Assembly: GCF_002099425.1 (NCBI RefSeq)
Contig: NW_018344068.1
Span: forward strand, 6,454,501-6,518,500
Direction: 5' to 3'
DNA length: 64,000 nucleotides
DNA from: Phascolarctos cinereus
Taxonomy: Eukaryota > Chordata > Mammalia > Diprotodontia > Phascolarctidae
Shown: positions 11,961 through 23,915 of the stretch, in pieces
Position numbering within the stretch: position 1 is the first letter of the stretch
Layout of the letters: each line of letters begins with the position of its first letter
Position numbers and translations under genes: made by a program
The notes under the pieces: generated by a model
What the model was told of the DNA's origin: nothing
Database searches by the model: none
Seen by the model: only the letters and a program-made list of their open reading frames with translations

Positions 11961-12454
11961 AGAGGTGAAAGTGCAGGCTGGATAGCCTTTGGGAAACTAA
12001 AAAATAATCCTAAGGTTCTCACTGAAACAAAGACTCATCTTTTTTACATCAATTTTCTTTGGGTCATATCTTATGACTACAAATCATAGAAAACTAAAGT
12101 CTCTGAAGAACTGAAGCTGAGGGTGGACTAAAAAGCATTCAAGAGAGGCCTGGCTGCTGAATGAATGAATGCAAGGCATTAGAGATGAGGAATTGTGTCT
12201 GAGAAACATTATAAAGAATGCTATCAGAAAAACAAAAGTGGAAAAGAGGATGAGTCACTTATTGAGTAAAAGGTTGATAAAGTGAAAGACAGCCTAACTG
12301 TTCTACCAGTGTTCCAAAATGTCAACAACAATAAAAAAAGAAAGCCCCTAGCACATTGTGTGGTCTCTCTCTGGCAAATTTATAGGAGGACACGAGTAAG
12401 AGTTGCACAAGATGGAAAGACATGGAAGGCTTCTGATCTGCATTGTTAGAGGCA

Positions 12455-12650
12455 ATACCTATACAGATGAAGTCACAGATCTACTAGATTATTGGGAAGC
12501 TAAGTTGGGGCCAAATTTGAAGGGCTTTAAATGTCAAGTTAGGGAGTTTGTATTTAATCTTACAGGCAGTAAGAGCAATTGAAGATTTCTAAGAAGAGTG
12601 GTATTATCAAATCTATACATTATACAGATTACTGCCAACTACTTTTATCA
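12455..12650 (+). repeat. ancient interspersed repeat fragment
   Basis: Contains gagtttgtatttaatctta and gtaagagcaattgaag, which match the same old repeat class at 25.6 and 48.1 kb (gtttgtattttaccgtaat, cagtagagagccactgaagc). Confidence 0.55.
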
Positions 12651-12683
12651 GTATATTCAGGTTCACTGTAGAGATAAACTCTA

Positions 12684-12688
<5 letters not shown>

Positions 12689-12715
<27 letters not shown>

Positions 12716-12772
12716 ATACACGTACACACACATACACATATACACACATATATGTATATGTACATGTGTATG
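12689..12772. repeat. (TG)n and mixed CA/TA microsatellite
   Basis: About 26 bp of pure TG, then a mixed run of ACAC and TATA units. Confidence 0.9.
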
Positions 12773-12773
12773 T

Positions 12774-13021
12774 GGGGCAGCTAGGTGGCTCAGTGGATAG
12801 AGTGCCAGGCCTAGAGCCAGGAAGACTCATCTTCCTGAGTTCAAATCTGGCCTCACATACTTGCTAGCTGTGTGACCCTGGGCAAGTCACTTAATCCAGT
12901 TTGCCTCAGTTTCCTCATCTATTAAATATCTGCAGAAGGAAATAGCAAAGAGTATCTTTGCCAAGAAAACCCCAAATAGGGTCATGATGAGTCAGACATG
13001 AGTGAAATGACTGAACAATAA
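12774..13021 (+). mobile_element. long-form SINE with RTE/BovB-like 3' tail
   Basis: Same tRNA-derived head as the other SINEs, then ctgcagaaggaaatagcaaag, tttgccaagaaaaccccaaa, gggtcatgatgagtcagaca and tgagtgaaatgactgaacaa. The tail matches the RTE/BovB 3' terminus pattern (gtcg.aaagagtcggacacgac), which implies RTE mobilisation. Confidence 0.85.
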
Positions 13022-13544
13022 CATATGTATCTATGTATTGAGATACAGGTGTCCACACTTCCCTTTTACTCAATAGAGTAAAGGTAGTTGTAACCATGAA
13101 AGAAAGGATAATGGCTGATGTGTATATACATATACATACATATACATACAAACACAAAACATCATGTGTCCTGACTGAATAGATTTATTTAAACAAAAGG
13201 ACCACCTCCCAGGTATACCCTGGCAAGTTCACAGACAAAAAAAGATTAGGAAATAGTTCGAGAGAGCTTTACTTGATCCAACTACATTTCTAACCACCTT
13301 TCTTCAATATATCCACCATCTTCAGGTTTGATCCATAGTTTCTCACCACTTTCCCTTTATGTTACCACTGTAATATAGTGCACAAATGGAACAGAGATGA
13401 ACACATTTATTACTGTAGGGAAATATTTATGTAAATAGGTCAGTGTCTCTGTTTTTCTTCATTACATGCATAAGTTTGTTCATGGAATTAACCTGTATCT
13501 ATTCCCATTACCTAACACAAGCAAGCTTCACAAAAGTCACAATC
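13022..13544. other. UNKL intron, nothing recognised
   Basis: AT-rich sequence with a short TATACA-type simple repeat near 13,125-13,150. No gene supported. Confidence 0.5.
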
Positions 13545-13715
13545 AAGTTTCATAAAAGCATGGCACAGTGGAAAGAACACTGGACAAAGAGGAGTTAGAA
13601 AACCTGGATTTTAATCCCTGCTCTGCCACTGTATAAGGTGTGTAACATTAAACAACTGAGGAAATACACAAAGAGCTTTGAAAATCTTAAAGCAAGTTAT
13701 AAATGTAAACTTTAA
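13545..13715 (+). mobile_element. MIR/CORE-SINE
   Basis: Reads catggcacagtggaaagaac, ctctgccact, then an aatcttaaagcaagttataa 3' end. Confidence 0.75.
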
Positions 13716-14689
13716 AAAATTATTACTTTATCAATTTGGAACTGAGTTTCTATAAAATAAGTTGGACTCAGTCACTTCCAACTCTAAAACTGTATGATTC
13801 TATTATCATTCAACTTCCAAAGTTCTGCACCTTCATAATTACTCTAGACATCACTAAAGCAGAGCAGTTCAAATTAAACTATATTCTGAGATGCCAAACA
13901 ATGCATATTAGTAGATATAATATCTACTAGAATAATAAATCTATAATTAAAAATCTATTCTTATCTGTTAATTTTTTTAAATCATTTTAAGAAATAGTAT
14001 AGCTAAATAAGGGTCAGGTCTTTACAGTTCAGAAATCTGGTCCAAGAAGATATCTAGAATTTAGAATTATAATTTTACCTTTTGCCACTAACTAGAGGGT
14101 AGGCTTGAAAAACTATGCAACTCTCCAGTCTTTTTTAGAATGTAGGTGGGGGGGAGGGATGAAGGGAATTTCCTCTCTCAGTGGAATAAGCACTAATTAC
14201 GAAGTACTTTGAAATCCCTGGGTGAAAGACAGCAAAGAAATTTAAAACACCACTATAAACTATCAAAACAAGGAACTTCATACTCTAATTAAAAATTACA
14301 AACATGTAAATTCTTTGGTAAAAACCAGAATGTCAGCTTGGGTTCTTACTAAGTGTAGATTTATACACATTGAATCAACAGAAGAAAAGGAAATGAGAGC
14401 AAACCCACCAATTACTGAGTTCCTTAAATTATGCAGTATTTAAAATATAGTTTTGTTATCAAGATATTTTTATGAAACAAATTCATAAGCTTATGATATC
14501 TTCCAAAGGACCAAATTCACTTGACAATATTTATCATGGAAAAGAATGGTTAACATTAAACAAAGCTATTTTCTTTACAATCAATACTAATTTACCCTAT
14601 TATACTAATTATACTAATACATATTATGCTAATAACATGTATTTGTAAAATATAAAAAATGACTGTAAACTCATTCCATTAGACCCAAT
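13716..14689. other. UNKL intron, nothing recognised
   Basis: AT-rich, no supported feature. Confidence 0.5.
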
Positions 14690-14855
14690 CAGCCTGGTTT
14701 AATGGAAAGAATGATGGTCAGAACCCTATGTCAATCCATAGGAGCCTCAGTTTCCTCATCTGTAAAATGGGGGCAATAATGCTTTTACTGCCTCAAAGCC
14801 ACCACTATGAAAGCTGCTGTAGGGAAAATACTCTGTAAATCTTAAAAAGCATTAC
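14690..14855 (+). mobile_element. MIR/CORE-SINE
   Basis: Core gcctcagtttcctcatctgt followed by aaaatgggggcaataatgct and a ctgtaaatcttaaaaagcat end. Confidence 0.8.
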
Positions 14856-15480
14856 AGGAAGGTGAACTATGTCATTTCTGCTAAATAAACATTGTTGGCC
14901 TCATCTGATAAAAACTGAAACAAAAGCACTGAATGACTTGACCAAGGACACAAAAGAAATTGCAAAACAAATTCTAAAACAGAGGTTTCAATTAAACACC
15001 TTTACCCTGTATTCAAAAACTTTGGGGCAAAACACTAGACTAATAACCAATGGAATAACATTTTTAAAACCAATTTTCAAAGCAATGTTACCTTTTTCTT
15101 TTTTTGCAAAAGGTTACTTTCAAGTTTATGAAAATGTTAGTGTCTCCACCAAAGTTCAAGCACCATATTCTTGCTACAAACACCTTAACTAAAAACGATC
15201 CAATTTTCCAGAAACCACTGAAAATATTTCAAATATACATATCTTTAGAATTTACTATAAGATTGTCACTAAGCAAAATTTTATCCTTTAACTAGAACAT
15301 CTCTAACAAATGAAGGCTACTACTGTTATCAACAAAGGTAAATATATAAACTCACTTTCATGTATGTTCTGATCTAATGAGATCCCATCCAATGTAAACT
15401 CCATCCTTAACAAATCATTAATAAAGCAATTTGTAACTGTTCTCTACAGAATTATTTTCCCCCACAGTACTGTTCTTTAA
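14856..15480. other. UNKL intron, nothing recognised
   Basis: AT-rich, no supported feature. A 107-residue open frame here has no recognisable similarity. Confidence 0.5.
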
Positions 15481-15494
15481 AATCATAGCACCTT

Positions 15495-15640
15495 GGGGCA
15501 GCTAGGTGGCGCAGTGGATAGAGCACTGACCCTGAAGTCAGGATGACCTGAGTTCAAATGCAGCCTCAGACCAAACACTTGACAAGTACTAGCTGTGTGA
15601 CCCTGGCAAGTCACTTAACCCCAACTGCCTAAAATAAAAA
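15495..15640 (+). mobile_element. WSINE1/MAR1-type SINE
   Basis: Full-length copy. The target duplication resembles AATCATAGCACC at 15,481 and AATAATAGCACC at 15,641. Confidence 0.93.
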
Positions 15641-15652
15641 AATAATAGCACC

Positions 15653-16032
15653 CAATTCTTTGTGTAAGAATGGAAAATTCTACTTCTTCCAATATACTCA
15701 AAGATTCACTTTGAAAAGGAAATCTTACACTGTGAATTTCCATGCATTACATCTACTTACAATTACTAATTTTTGTGTGTACTGATGATATGCATTTAGA
15801 AATACACCTGTTTATTTTAGTACTAGAAAATTTGTCAAAATAAATTTAAAAACCCAATTACTTAAAACTGTAAAAAGCTATATACATATATATCTGGCAA
15901 GAATGAGTGCTTTACTTATTAACTTCAAAACAGTTCAAGCAATATCAAAATATAAAAAGCACAAAAAGTAACTGAAACTGCATTAAAGAGAACTCAAATA
16001 GTCTATATCATATCTTAGATGAAGAAATTCTT
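15653..16032. other. UNKL intron, nothing recognised
   Basis: AT-rich, no supported feature. Confidence 0.5.
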
Positions 16033-16048
16033 AAACATCACTATTTCT

Positions 16049-16199
16049 TTGTTTTGTTTTGTTTTGGCTAGGCAGTGGGTTAAGTGACTTGCCCAGGGGC
16101 ACATAGCTAGTTAAGTGTTATGTGTCTGAGGCGAATTTGAATTCAGGCCCTCCTGAATCCAGGGCCGGTGCTCTATCCACTGCGTCACTTAGCTGCCCC
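16049..16199 (-). mobile_element. WSINE1/MAR1-type SINE
   Basis: Reverse orientation, ending TTAGCTGCCCC at the 5' head. The target duplication is AAACATCACTATTTCT (16,033-16,048) and AAACACCACTATTTCT (16,200-16,215). Confidence 0.94.
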
Positions 16200-16584
16200 A
16201 AACACCACTATTTCTGAGCTGTAGCTGAGAAGCTACTTTTGAATTTAGATAACTTCCTCACATCTTCAAAACTGTTGGTTCAAAAGCCAACTGAGTACTA
16301 CCCCACCCAGAACTCCTGTTCACTTATTATTAACCTATTTCCCTTCCTCCAAAACATTTTCTTTTCTGACATTTGTAGAAACCTGGTTTTCTCCAAAAGA
16401 AACTGCATCCCTCGTCACCCTCTCCAGTTCTGGTTGCACCTTCTCTCTGATGCCCTGACACAGCAGCCCAGCATAAGGTAGCAAACTTCATGCTCCTCAA
16501 TGCCACTTCTAGATCATCCTTCTGCCACCACTCAACTTCTCCCTTGAGAATGAAATAATCAAAAATTAAAAGCAAAGAATAACT

Positions 16585-16735
16585 TTAAAAGCTATCTAGT
16601 CCAACTCCTTTAATTTTACAGGTAAAAAACTGAAACTCAGTGAGGTTCAGAGACTTGTCTAAGTCACACAAGTAGCAGGATTTGAAAAGAGTTCCTTTCA
16701 CTCCAAAGCCAATACTCTTTCCACTGTATCACAAT
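16585..16735 (-). mobile_element. MIR/CORE-SINE
   Basis: Reverse core: tctagtccaactcctttaat, tttacaggtaaaaaactgaa, acttgtctaagtcacacaag and actctttccactgtatcaca. Confidence 0.75.
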
Positions 16736-16739
16736 ACCT

Positions 16740-18330
16740 TTCTATCTGCCTATATTACCCCATCCAGATCCTTACTGCTAGGACTCTTCATTCTTTCTCA
16801 AAGAATTCAATACTTGGCTCTTCTTCTCCATACAAACCCATGTTTTCAAATAACAGTCAGTTCATCAACCTCAATTCCCACGACCTACATTTTAAATCAC
16901 CTGAGCTACCACAGCCTAAAATCTCACCATCACTCATAAGAGTGCCACTTTCATGATGGCTGAAATTCACTTCTCTAATAATTATTGGGTCTGCCATCTA
17001 TTCATTCCTCCCTAACTTTTTCTTCACTAATCTCCAGTTTCTCCTTCTCTCCCTATTCTCCCAGTCCAGTGCTTAATCTGGTCTCACTCCCACCCTTTAA
17101 TCTTGACCCTATTTATGATTAACCAATTCAACTACAACACTGATCTCCACCTTCCACTCTCTTGCCTCCTGGCCTTCATTCATGCCCTGTCAAATCCTCA
17201 ACCCCAGACCATTCCCTCCCCCATCCTCCTTCACACCACTATACAGACTGGGGCCATTATAAATGCAATTCATCTAATCTCAACTGGGTTCTCAATGTTG
17301 CATAGCAATCCTTTTATTCTTCCCAGACTGGCTCTCTTTCACTCCCTTTAGCAGGTATTCTAGGGTACTCAAGCGGTCAACTCACCTCTTCATCTCTCTA
17401 ATGTCCTTTACCAACTATGGTATTTTTATCAAAGTCGTCTGTCATGATCTCCCTCATCTCCTTATTCCACACCTCAAAATCATTCAATATCTTCATCTAA
17501 ACTGTCCTCCTTTATCCTGATTTCTGAGAAAGAAGTGGCCCTTCTTGCCAAGATCAAACCTTCACTTGTGCCCTCTATTCCCTCCAAATAGAATTATTAT
17601 TATTATTTATTATTCCCTCTCACACATCTTCAACCTCTCTTTAATTACTAAGTCCATCCCCAATGCCTACAATCAGAATCAGACCTCAATAGCTCATTAT
17701 CCATCTCCCACCTCCTTAGTATTAGTGCTCCCCCTGGCTCTGTCCCAGGACCTCTTCTTCCTCTAATTTCATCCTTTTGACCTCATTTGCTTCCTTAGGT
17801 CCAAAAAGGTTTAAGTGGATGACTATCAAATCAATGATTTGAAAACAATGAATGAACTTGTGATTTCATTAGTATGGGGAACACCTAGATGAGGAAACTC
17901 CCGCTACCAATTCATGACAGTACTTTTTTTTTCTATGAATAGTTTCTGAGAGTTACCTAGAGCACTGAGGTTAAGTAACTTGCCCAAGGTCACACACCCA
18001 ATATAAATCAGTGGCAAGATTTAAACCTAGGTCTTAGAAATTACTCCCCTCTACTTACAACTTAGGAACAATTTCCCTTCTTACTGTTCCTCATAAAAAG
18101 ACACCCCAACTCCCAATCCCATGCCTTTCCACTGGCTGTTCCCCATGCCTGGGATGCTCTCCCTTCTTACCGCTCTGCTTCCTGCCACCTCTTCCATAAA
18201 GCTTTATGTAAGCCATCAATTGTTACCGTTGTCTTTCTTCAAATTACCTTCTACTCTATTTATCTATCTACATGCTTTATGCCCCCCGTAAAAATGTAAA
18301 ACTCCTTATAGGTAGGGATTATTTTCTCTC
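16740..18330 (+). mobile_element. L2 (LINE2) ORF2 and 3' region, split by a MIR
   Basis: Pyrimidine-rich L2 text in sense: cactcttgtgcc-like ctctattccctccaa, a gctctgtcccaggacctctt segment (the RT 'GSVLGPLLF' zone), then after 18,046 ccatgcctttccactggctg and ttccccatgcctgggatgct, and a 3' end near 18,330. It contains only broken frames. A MIR-type fragment interrupts it at 17,945-18,045. Confidence 0.8.
17945..18045 (-). mobile_element. MIR/CORE-SINE fragment in L2
   Basis: Reverse core gttaagtaacttgcccaagg, tcacacacccaatataaatc and gatttaaacctaggtctta. Confidence 0.75.
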
Positions 18331-18479
18331 TCAAATCTGTCTTCAGACACTGACTAGCTGTAACTCTGGGCAAGTCACTAGGATCAAATGAGATATCTGT
18401 CAAGTGTTTAACAGTGCCTGGTATATAGTAGGTGCTATATAAATGCTCATTTTCTTGCCCCTGACTGGGAAACCCACGG

Positions 18480-21400
18480 GGAAAAAAAAATCACAGTGAC
18501 CTATATTTCCAAGCCAAGGTCAGCAAGAGAGATAGAGAGGTCTGTAGATATTGTTGACAGAGAGGAAGCAGTCTGGCCAGGGATGCCATGGTGTACAGAA
18601 ATTAGGATCTAAACTATGCACCAAGGCAAGAAGAGGTCCCAAACATACATAGAGAACCCCGATCTTATGTAGGATGCAGGAACAGGTGTCAACTGGGAAG
18701 CTCTGTCATTCATTACCCAGTTCTGGGTCACAGATCCAGGGTACAGTGAAGTGGGGATCTGCACCCAGGATGAGCTTCCAAAGTTGAGAAGCTATTACCA
18801 ACTCTTATGCTATGCACTGAGCAAGGAACAAGTTCAGAAGTAAACAACAGCTGTGTGCCTCAGACCCCAGGAAAAGAGTAAGGTCTCAGTTCCAGCCTCC
18901 AGCCTATGCTAAAGTCCCCAGTGTAATGGCCAGGGAAAGAATCCTAGACCAAGGAAGAACCTATAGTTCCGTCACTCCAAAGCAGCAGAGCTTTCCAGCT
19001 GGCTGATCAACACTTAGTCCAGTAGATGTCTCCTAGAACTTCCAATCAGGGGCAAGCCAATAGGAGTATTATGCAGACCCACACCCAAGTGAGGAACTTA
19101 ACAGAGCTCAGAACAGAAAGGCAATGATCAGACTTTGCCCAGGACCAGATCACTTTGGGAGCACTAAAACCCTGCAGGTCCCCAGTCTGAGCTGTCCTTA
19201 AGAACTCTAACCTAACACTCAATAAAACCTCAAGAAACCAGTGACGGGACCCAAGAGGACAAAAGTTCAGCCCAGACATTACCCTCCCAGAAGTACCCAT
19301 AGTCTAGTCCTAACATCAACAAAACAAAACAAAAAAAGAATCCCACCATATAGACTATTATGATGACAAGGACACTCAAGTCACAAACCTAAAAGAAGAA
19401 AACTAACTTCAAAAGTAAAACATAGCTTGGGAACAAATTCAACTATAATTCCTGAAGAAGATGAAGCAAGACTTTAAAAAAAAAAAAGCTACAAAATATT
19501 TTTTGAAAACCAAATGAGAGCAACAGAGGAAAAAACTGGGAAAAGAAATTGGTGTTATGGCATCAATTTTTTTTTTGGCTAGGCAATGGGGTTAAGTCAC
19601 ACAGCTACTAAGTGTTAAGTGCCTGAGGCCACATTTGAACTCAGGTCCTCCTGACCCCAGGGCCAGCGTTCTATCCACTTGCAACTTAGCTGCCCTGGAA
19701 CAAATATTTGGAAATATAATTAACAGCTTGGAACAAGGGATATAAAATCTTACTCAAGGGGGAAAAAAACTAGCTGAAAATTAGAATATACACCAAAATA
19801 GAAGCTAATGTCTCCATAAGACAAGAGAAGTTTCAATGAGTCAAGAAACATTCAAATTCAAAAGAATGAAAACAATTAGAAGAAAATGTAAGGCAACTCA
19901 TTGCATCACTGGACTACCTGAAAGCTTTGACCAAAAAAAGAATCCCACCATAACATTTCAAGAAATCTTAAAAGAAAACTATTCAGATAACTCAGTCAGA
20001 GGGCACAACAGAAAGTGAAAGCATCTACTAGTCACCTAAAAGAAAACACAAAATAAAAACTCCTAGGAAAATTACAGCTAAAATCCAGAGGTTCCAAATC
20101 AAAGAAAAAATACTACAAACAGCAAGAAAGAAAGAATTAAAGTACCAAAGAGCCATAGTCAGGTAAACTCCATAGCCACCAGTATAAAAGAGTAGAGAAC
20201 TTGAAATATGATATTGCAGAAGAGAAAAGATACATAGGCTTACAACCAATAACTTATCCAGAAAAACTGAGCATAATTCTAAAGGAAAAAAATAGACCTT
20301 CAATGAAAGAATGAACTTTTAAACATTCCTAAAAGATCTGAGCTACATAAAAACTTTGAAATGAAAACACAAGAGTCAAGACAAAGAAAAAAAGATAAAC
20401 ATGAGTAAGTAAGAATAAACTGTTTGTATCCTACTATAGGGAGATAAGATTCTTGTCCCCTCCAAATCCTATCATCATCAGAGGTCATAGAGAGCATCTG
20501 ATTAGAGAGCCTAGGAATGGTTCTGTTATATTCTGATGATCTTAAAAGCATGGGAAGGCTAGGGAAGAGGAATATATTGGTGCAGGGGAAGAAAAAGGTA
20601 GGAAAAATAGGGAAAATTACCTCACATAATTGAGGTGTGCAAGTAGAAGTTTATACAAACAATTAGGGAGGGTGAAGGGGAACAGCAGACACTTGAACCT
20701 CAGTCTCATCTGAATTGGTCAAAGAAGAAAACTGAGTACAGAAAAAGATTTCACTCAAGAGGAAAAAAGGAAGAAAGGTGGAGAAAAGAAAGGGAAAATA
20801 AGAGAGAAAATAAAGGGAGGGTTTAGTCATAAGCAAAACAAACTTTTACTTAGAAGGGTGGATTTCAAAAAGGGGCTTAAAAGAAAGAAAAAAAAGACAA
20901 GAACCTGTTATTAGGTTATAGGTAAGGGAAACAGAAGAGGGGAAGAAAAACAGAAGCACATTACACCAAAACTAGAGCACTGGTTCTGAGCTTACTCCTT
21001 GTCTCTCATCGCTCTCTTCTTCATAAAAAGGGAACAGGAACCAAAGAGAAGGAAAAGTATAAGAGAACAGAATGAAGTGAAATATAAAATCAAACATCAT
21101 AACTGTGAATGGGATGAACTCACCCATAAAAGATAAAAAACAGATTAGAAAGAAGAATCCAATGTATTGTTTACATGAAACATACTTAAAACAGAAAAAT
21201 GAACACAAGAGTTAAAATAAGAGGCTGAAGCAAAAAAGATTATGCTTCAGCTACCATTAAAAAAAAGTAGGGATTATAACCATGATCTCAGAAAAAGCAA
21301 CAGTTTTTTTAAAAAAGACCTAATTTTAAAAAATAAAAGGGAAACTACATTTTGCTGAAAAGTACCATAGACAATGAATATCAGTACTAAACATAAGCAC

Positions 21401-21790
21401 CAAATGGAATAGTATTTAAATACTTAAGGGAAAAGTTAAATGAGTTACAGGGAAAAAGACAGGAAAGCTGTAATAATGGAATACTTTATTAACTCTCTCA
21501 GATATAGATAAATTTAACCAAAAAATAAACAAAAAAAAATGAAGGACCAGAACAGGGTTTTAGAAAAGTTAGATATGACAGACCTCCAGATATTACTGAA
21601 TGGAAATAGAAAGGATTTCTCAGCTGTGCATGCCACTTCTACAAAAACTAACTACATATGAGGGCATAAAAATTTCAAGAACAAATGCAGAAAAACAGAA
21701 ATGCCAAACGCATCTCTTACAGACTACAATGATATTATTATATTCATTAAAGGTCCACAAAAAAATGATTAAAATTTTTTAAAATAATAA
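18480..21790 (+). mobile_element. L1 element, broken: 5' UTR-like, ORF1 and ORF2 start
   Basis: 18,480-19,310 is a unique-looking 5' UTR-like region. 19,320-20,320 has ORF1-like text: CITGLPESFDQKK, then, through several stops, EKILQTARKKELKYQRAIVR and YIGLQPITYPEKLSIIL, which match the L1 ORF1 C-terminal domain (LQPRISYPAKLSF). 20,330-21,080 is a long A/G-rich spacer. 21,090-21,790 has ORF2 endonuclease traces: NGMNSPIK, YCLHETYLK (CIQETHL) and APNGI. ORF2 stops after the endonuclease region. Numerous stops; not active. Confidence 0.75.
19567..19695 (-). mobile_element. WSINE1/MAR1-type SINE inside the L1
   Basis: Reverse copy from a T-rich tail to TTAGCTGCCC. It interrupts the ORF1 coiled-coil region of the surrounding L1 and so is younger than it. 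Confidence 0.92.
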
Positions 21791-22558
21791 TATATAAAGT
21801 TTATCCTTACCAGACTAACAACCATAGCTCAAGATTTTTTTTAGTAATTGGTCCCTGAAAAAGACCTTCCCAGCAGAAAGCAAGAGTTTACGTAACTCCC
21901 TTTCACAGGTTGCACATTTTGAAAAGCATACCAAAGGTACTTATTAAGTGTCAAAACAATACAGAAGAACTGTGACTTGGTTCAATACAAAGTTGTTTGT
22001 TTTTCCATAAAATCATTACTTTTCAATTCACTCTGAAAGTCAGTGACACTAACAGTCACTTCCACTCCAACTCAGTTACTCTAACGCAGCAAACTTTTTG
22101 TGGGTGAGCAGTTTTCAGTTTTGTTTTCTATTTTTAAATTCATGTTAATTTGTACTTTACTAATTACAAAAGAAATCACTTTATGACATTTTTGAGATGA
22201 CAATTTTAATTTCATTACTACAGATATGGAGAAGAAACCCAATTCTTTTAAATTGCTAAAAGTTTTAAAGTGCACCACCAACACATGCTGACCTATTATC
22301 AACTGTATAAGCAATATGAGTAATAACAGAGTGACAAGAGGGAATTCTTGCTGTACTTTTAAAACCTTAAAAATGCAGAGTTTCATACACTAGATAAATA
22401 CTTTCTGGTAAGTCATTAATTTTACTTAAAATCTTTAAAGCTTCTTTCTTCACGTACAATGTGATGACTTTGTCCAGGTAAGATGCAAACTATTATTAAA
22501 ATCACTTTGATAATCACCATAACGTACTAAAAGTACAAAAAGAAAGTTATACACTTAC
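21791..22558. other. UNKL intron near exon 2, nothing recognised
   Basis: AT-rich unique-looking sequence. No second CCCH exon or repeat seen. Confidence 0.5.
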
Positions 22559-22768
22559 TCATCACCATCCGGACAAATTCCTGTAGTCTCATCATATTTT
22601 GTACAATACACATCAGGACTATAATTAAAAGTTCCATCACGCCTTCGGATGGGTCTACGGCGACGCTGATTTAGGAAATGCCAATGAAAACAGGTAAATG
22701 GTCTGTGTTGTGTACACTTGTGCTGCAAAAACAGAGGGCACTGTTCTGTCCTAAATTCCTTTAGATAC
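22559..22768 (-). CDS. UNKL: UNKL coding exon 2 (first CCCH zinc finger)
   Basis: Second coding exon of UNKL. The minus strand has an acceptor CTTTTTAG before G-TAT and a donor GA/GTAAGT, giving 210 nt with one base completing the previous codon and two bases starting the next. The 69 full codons begin YLKEFRTEQCPLF and end TGICPDGD. Within this peptide C10, C18, C26 and H30 form the first CCCH finger (spacing 7-7-3). A basic run, NQRRRRPIRRR, follows, and then FNYSPDVYC begins the second finger, which continues in exon 3. The RPFTCFHWHFLNQRRRRP wording fits UNKL better than its paralogue UNK, which has RPYTCFHWHFVNQRRRRS (from memory). There are no stops or frameshifts. Known of the family: Unkempt fingers bind U-rich RNA and repress translation; UNKL is less studied. 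No further UNKL exon is seen down to position 1. Confidence 0.95.
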
Positions 22769-23915
22769 CTAAAAAGATAAATGGTATTACAAGTCGTTTC
22801 AGCTGGAGGGAAGTACTATACATTTGATGCAGTGTTTACTTGATAACTTAAAGAGTTCTCATTGTCAGGCTAAACTGCGTGTAAAACAATGTAACTTTAT
22901 TAGGACCCAGCAACTTAACGTTAATTGCTTAATGGTTTTTTAATGACCACCGCCAAACTTAGAAAGGGAATCCCTACGTAAAATACCTAAGTGCCATCTA
23001 TCTTCAATTACACCGCGCAGGATGGAGGGGAAAAGAGAATCCCCCCAGGCATAGGTCTGCATTAAATGCAGCGGGGGGGGGGGAGCACACCCCTCCCATC
23101 CATCCACACCCGATTCCTTCAGAATATACAGAATTCAACTATGAAACCAGCTCCTAAACTGTCCCGAAGGCAGATTTTGCAAAATTTTGCTTAACACCAA
23201 TGTAGCTTCAGCACTTTTTAAATGAAGAAGGAAAGAGGGGGTGTGTGAGGGGTGTGGGTGAAGGCAAAGGTTGGCACTTTAGGCCTGGCATCTGGGGCCC
23301 CCGCAGAGGAAGGGGACAGGGAAATAGCAGGGTGGCAGCCACGAGAAGGGAGAGCGGGCAGGCGGAGTATAAGGGGAGACCCCGGAGACCCGGGACGCGG
23401 GAAGGAGAAGGGCTGGACGCCACGGGCCCAGGTGGGCTGGGGGAAGCCCGGGAGGCCGTGTAAGGGACACTAGGCAGGAAGTTCAGGGTATCCGGTGAGG
23501 AGTGGGGCGGCCCGGCCCGGCCCGGAGCCCAGGCGTCCAGCAGGCGGAGAGGCCTGGGGGAGGGGCAGGCTGGGAGGCGGCTCCGCGGGCGGGGGGAGGG
23601 GAGGGAGGGGAGGGAGGGGAGGACGGAGGCGGCGGCGGCGGCTGCTCGCAGGCCGCAGGAGCGCTCCAGCCGCCCCGCCCCGCGCCGCGCCACCGCCTCC
23701 GGCTCAGAGCGGGGAAGCCCCGGAGCCCGCGAGGCCGAGACGCGAGGAGGACCGGGAGCTGGGGGAAGGAGGGCGGGGAACGCGGGAGCGCGGGCCGAAG
23801 CGCTCGGCGGCGGGGGCGGGGGCGCGCGAGGCCGCTTCCCGCCCGCCGTGGCGGAGGCAGCTGCGGCTACGACGGCGACAGCCCCGGGCGGTAGGGGGCG
23901 GCACGGGACACTGAC
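22769..23915 (-). other. UNKL: UNKL intron 1
   Basis: Intron between the exon 1 donor GTCAGT (23,910-23,915) and the exon 2 acceptor. It is about 1.15 kb. The half nearest exon 1 (23,230-23,915) is very GC-rich and belongs to the CpG island; the rest is ordinary AT-rich sequence. No repeat is recognised in it. The long open frames through the GC-rich half come from base composition. Confidence 0.8.

Larger units (their letters stand above)
1..22558 (-). other. UNKL: UNKL intron 2 (5' part; continues past the left edge)
   Basis: Everything left of the exon 2 donor. I looked on the minus strand for the expected next exon (HRTTGDTERKYHLRYYKT and the following fingers) and did not find it, so the intron is inferred to exceed 22 kb. 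The sequence is AT-rich and contains L2, L1, CORE-SINE and WSINE-type insertions listed separately. A small unrecognised exon or an intronic gene cannot be excluded. Confidence 0.7.
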
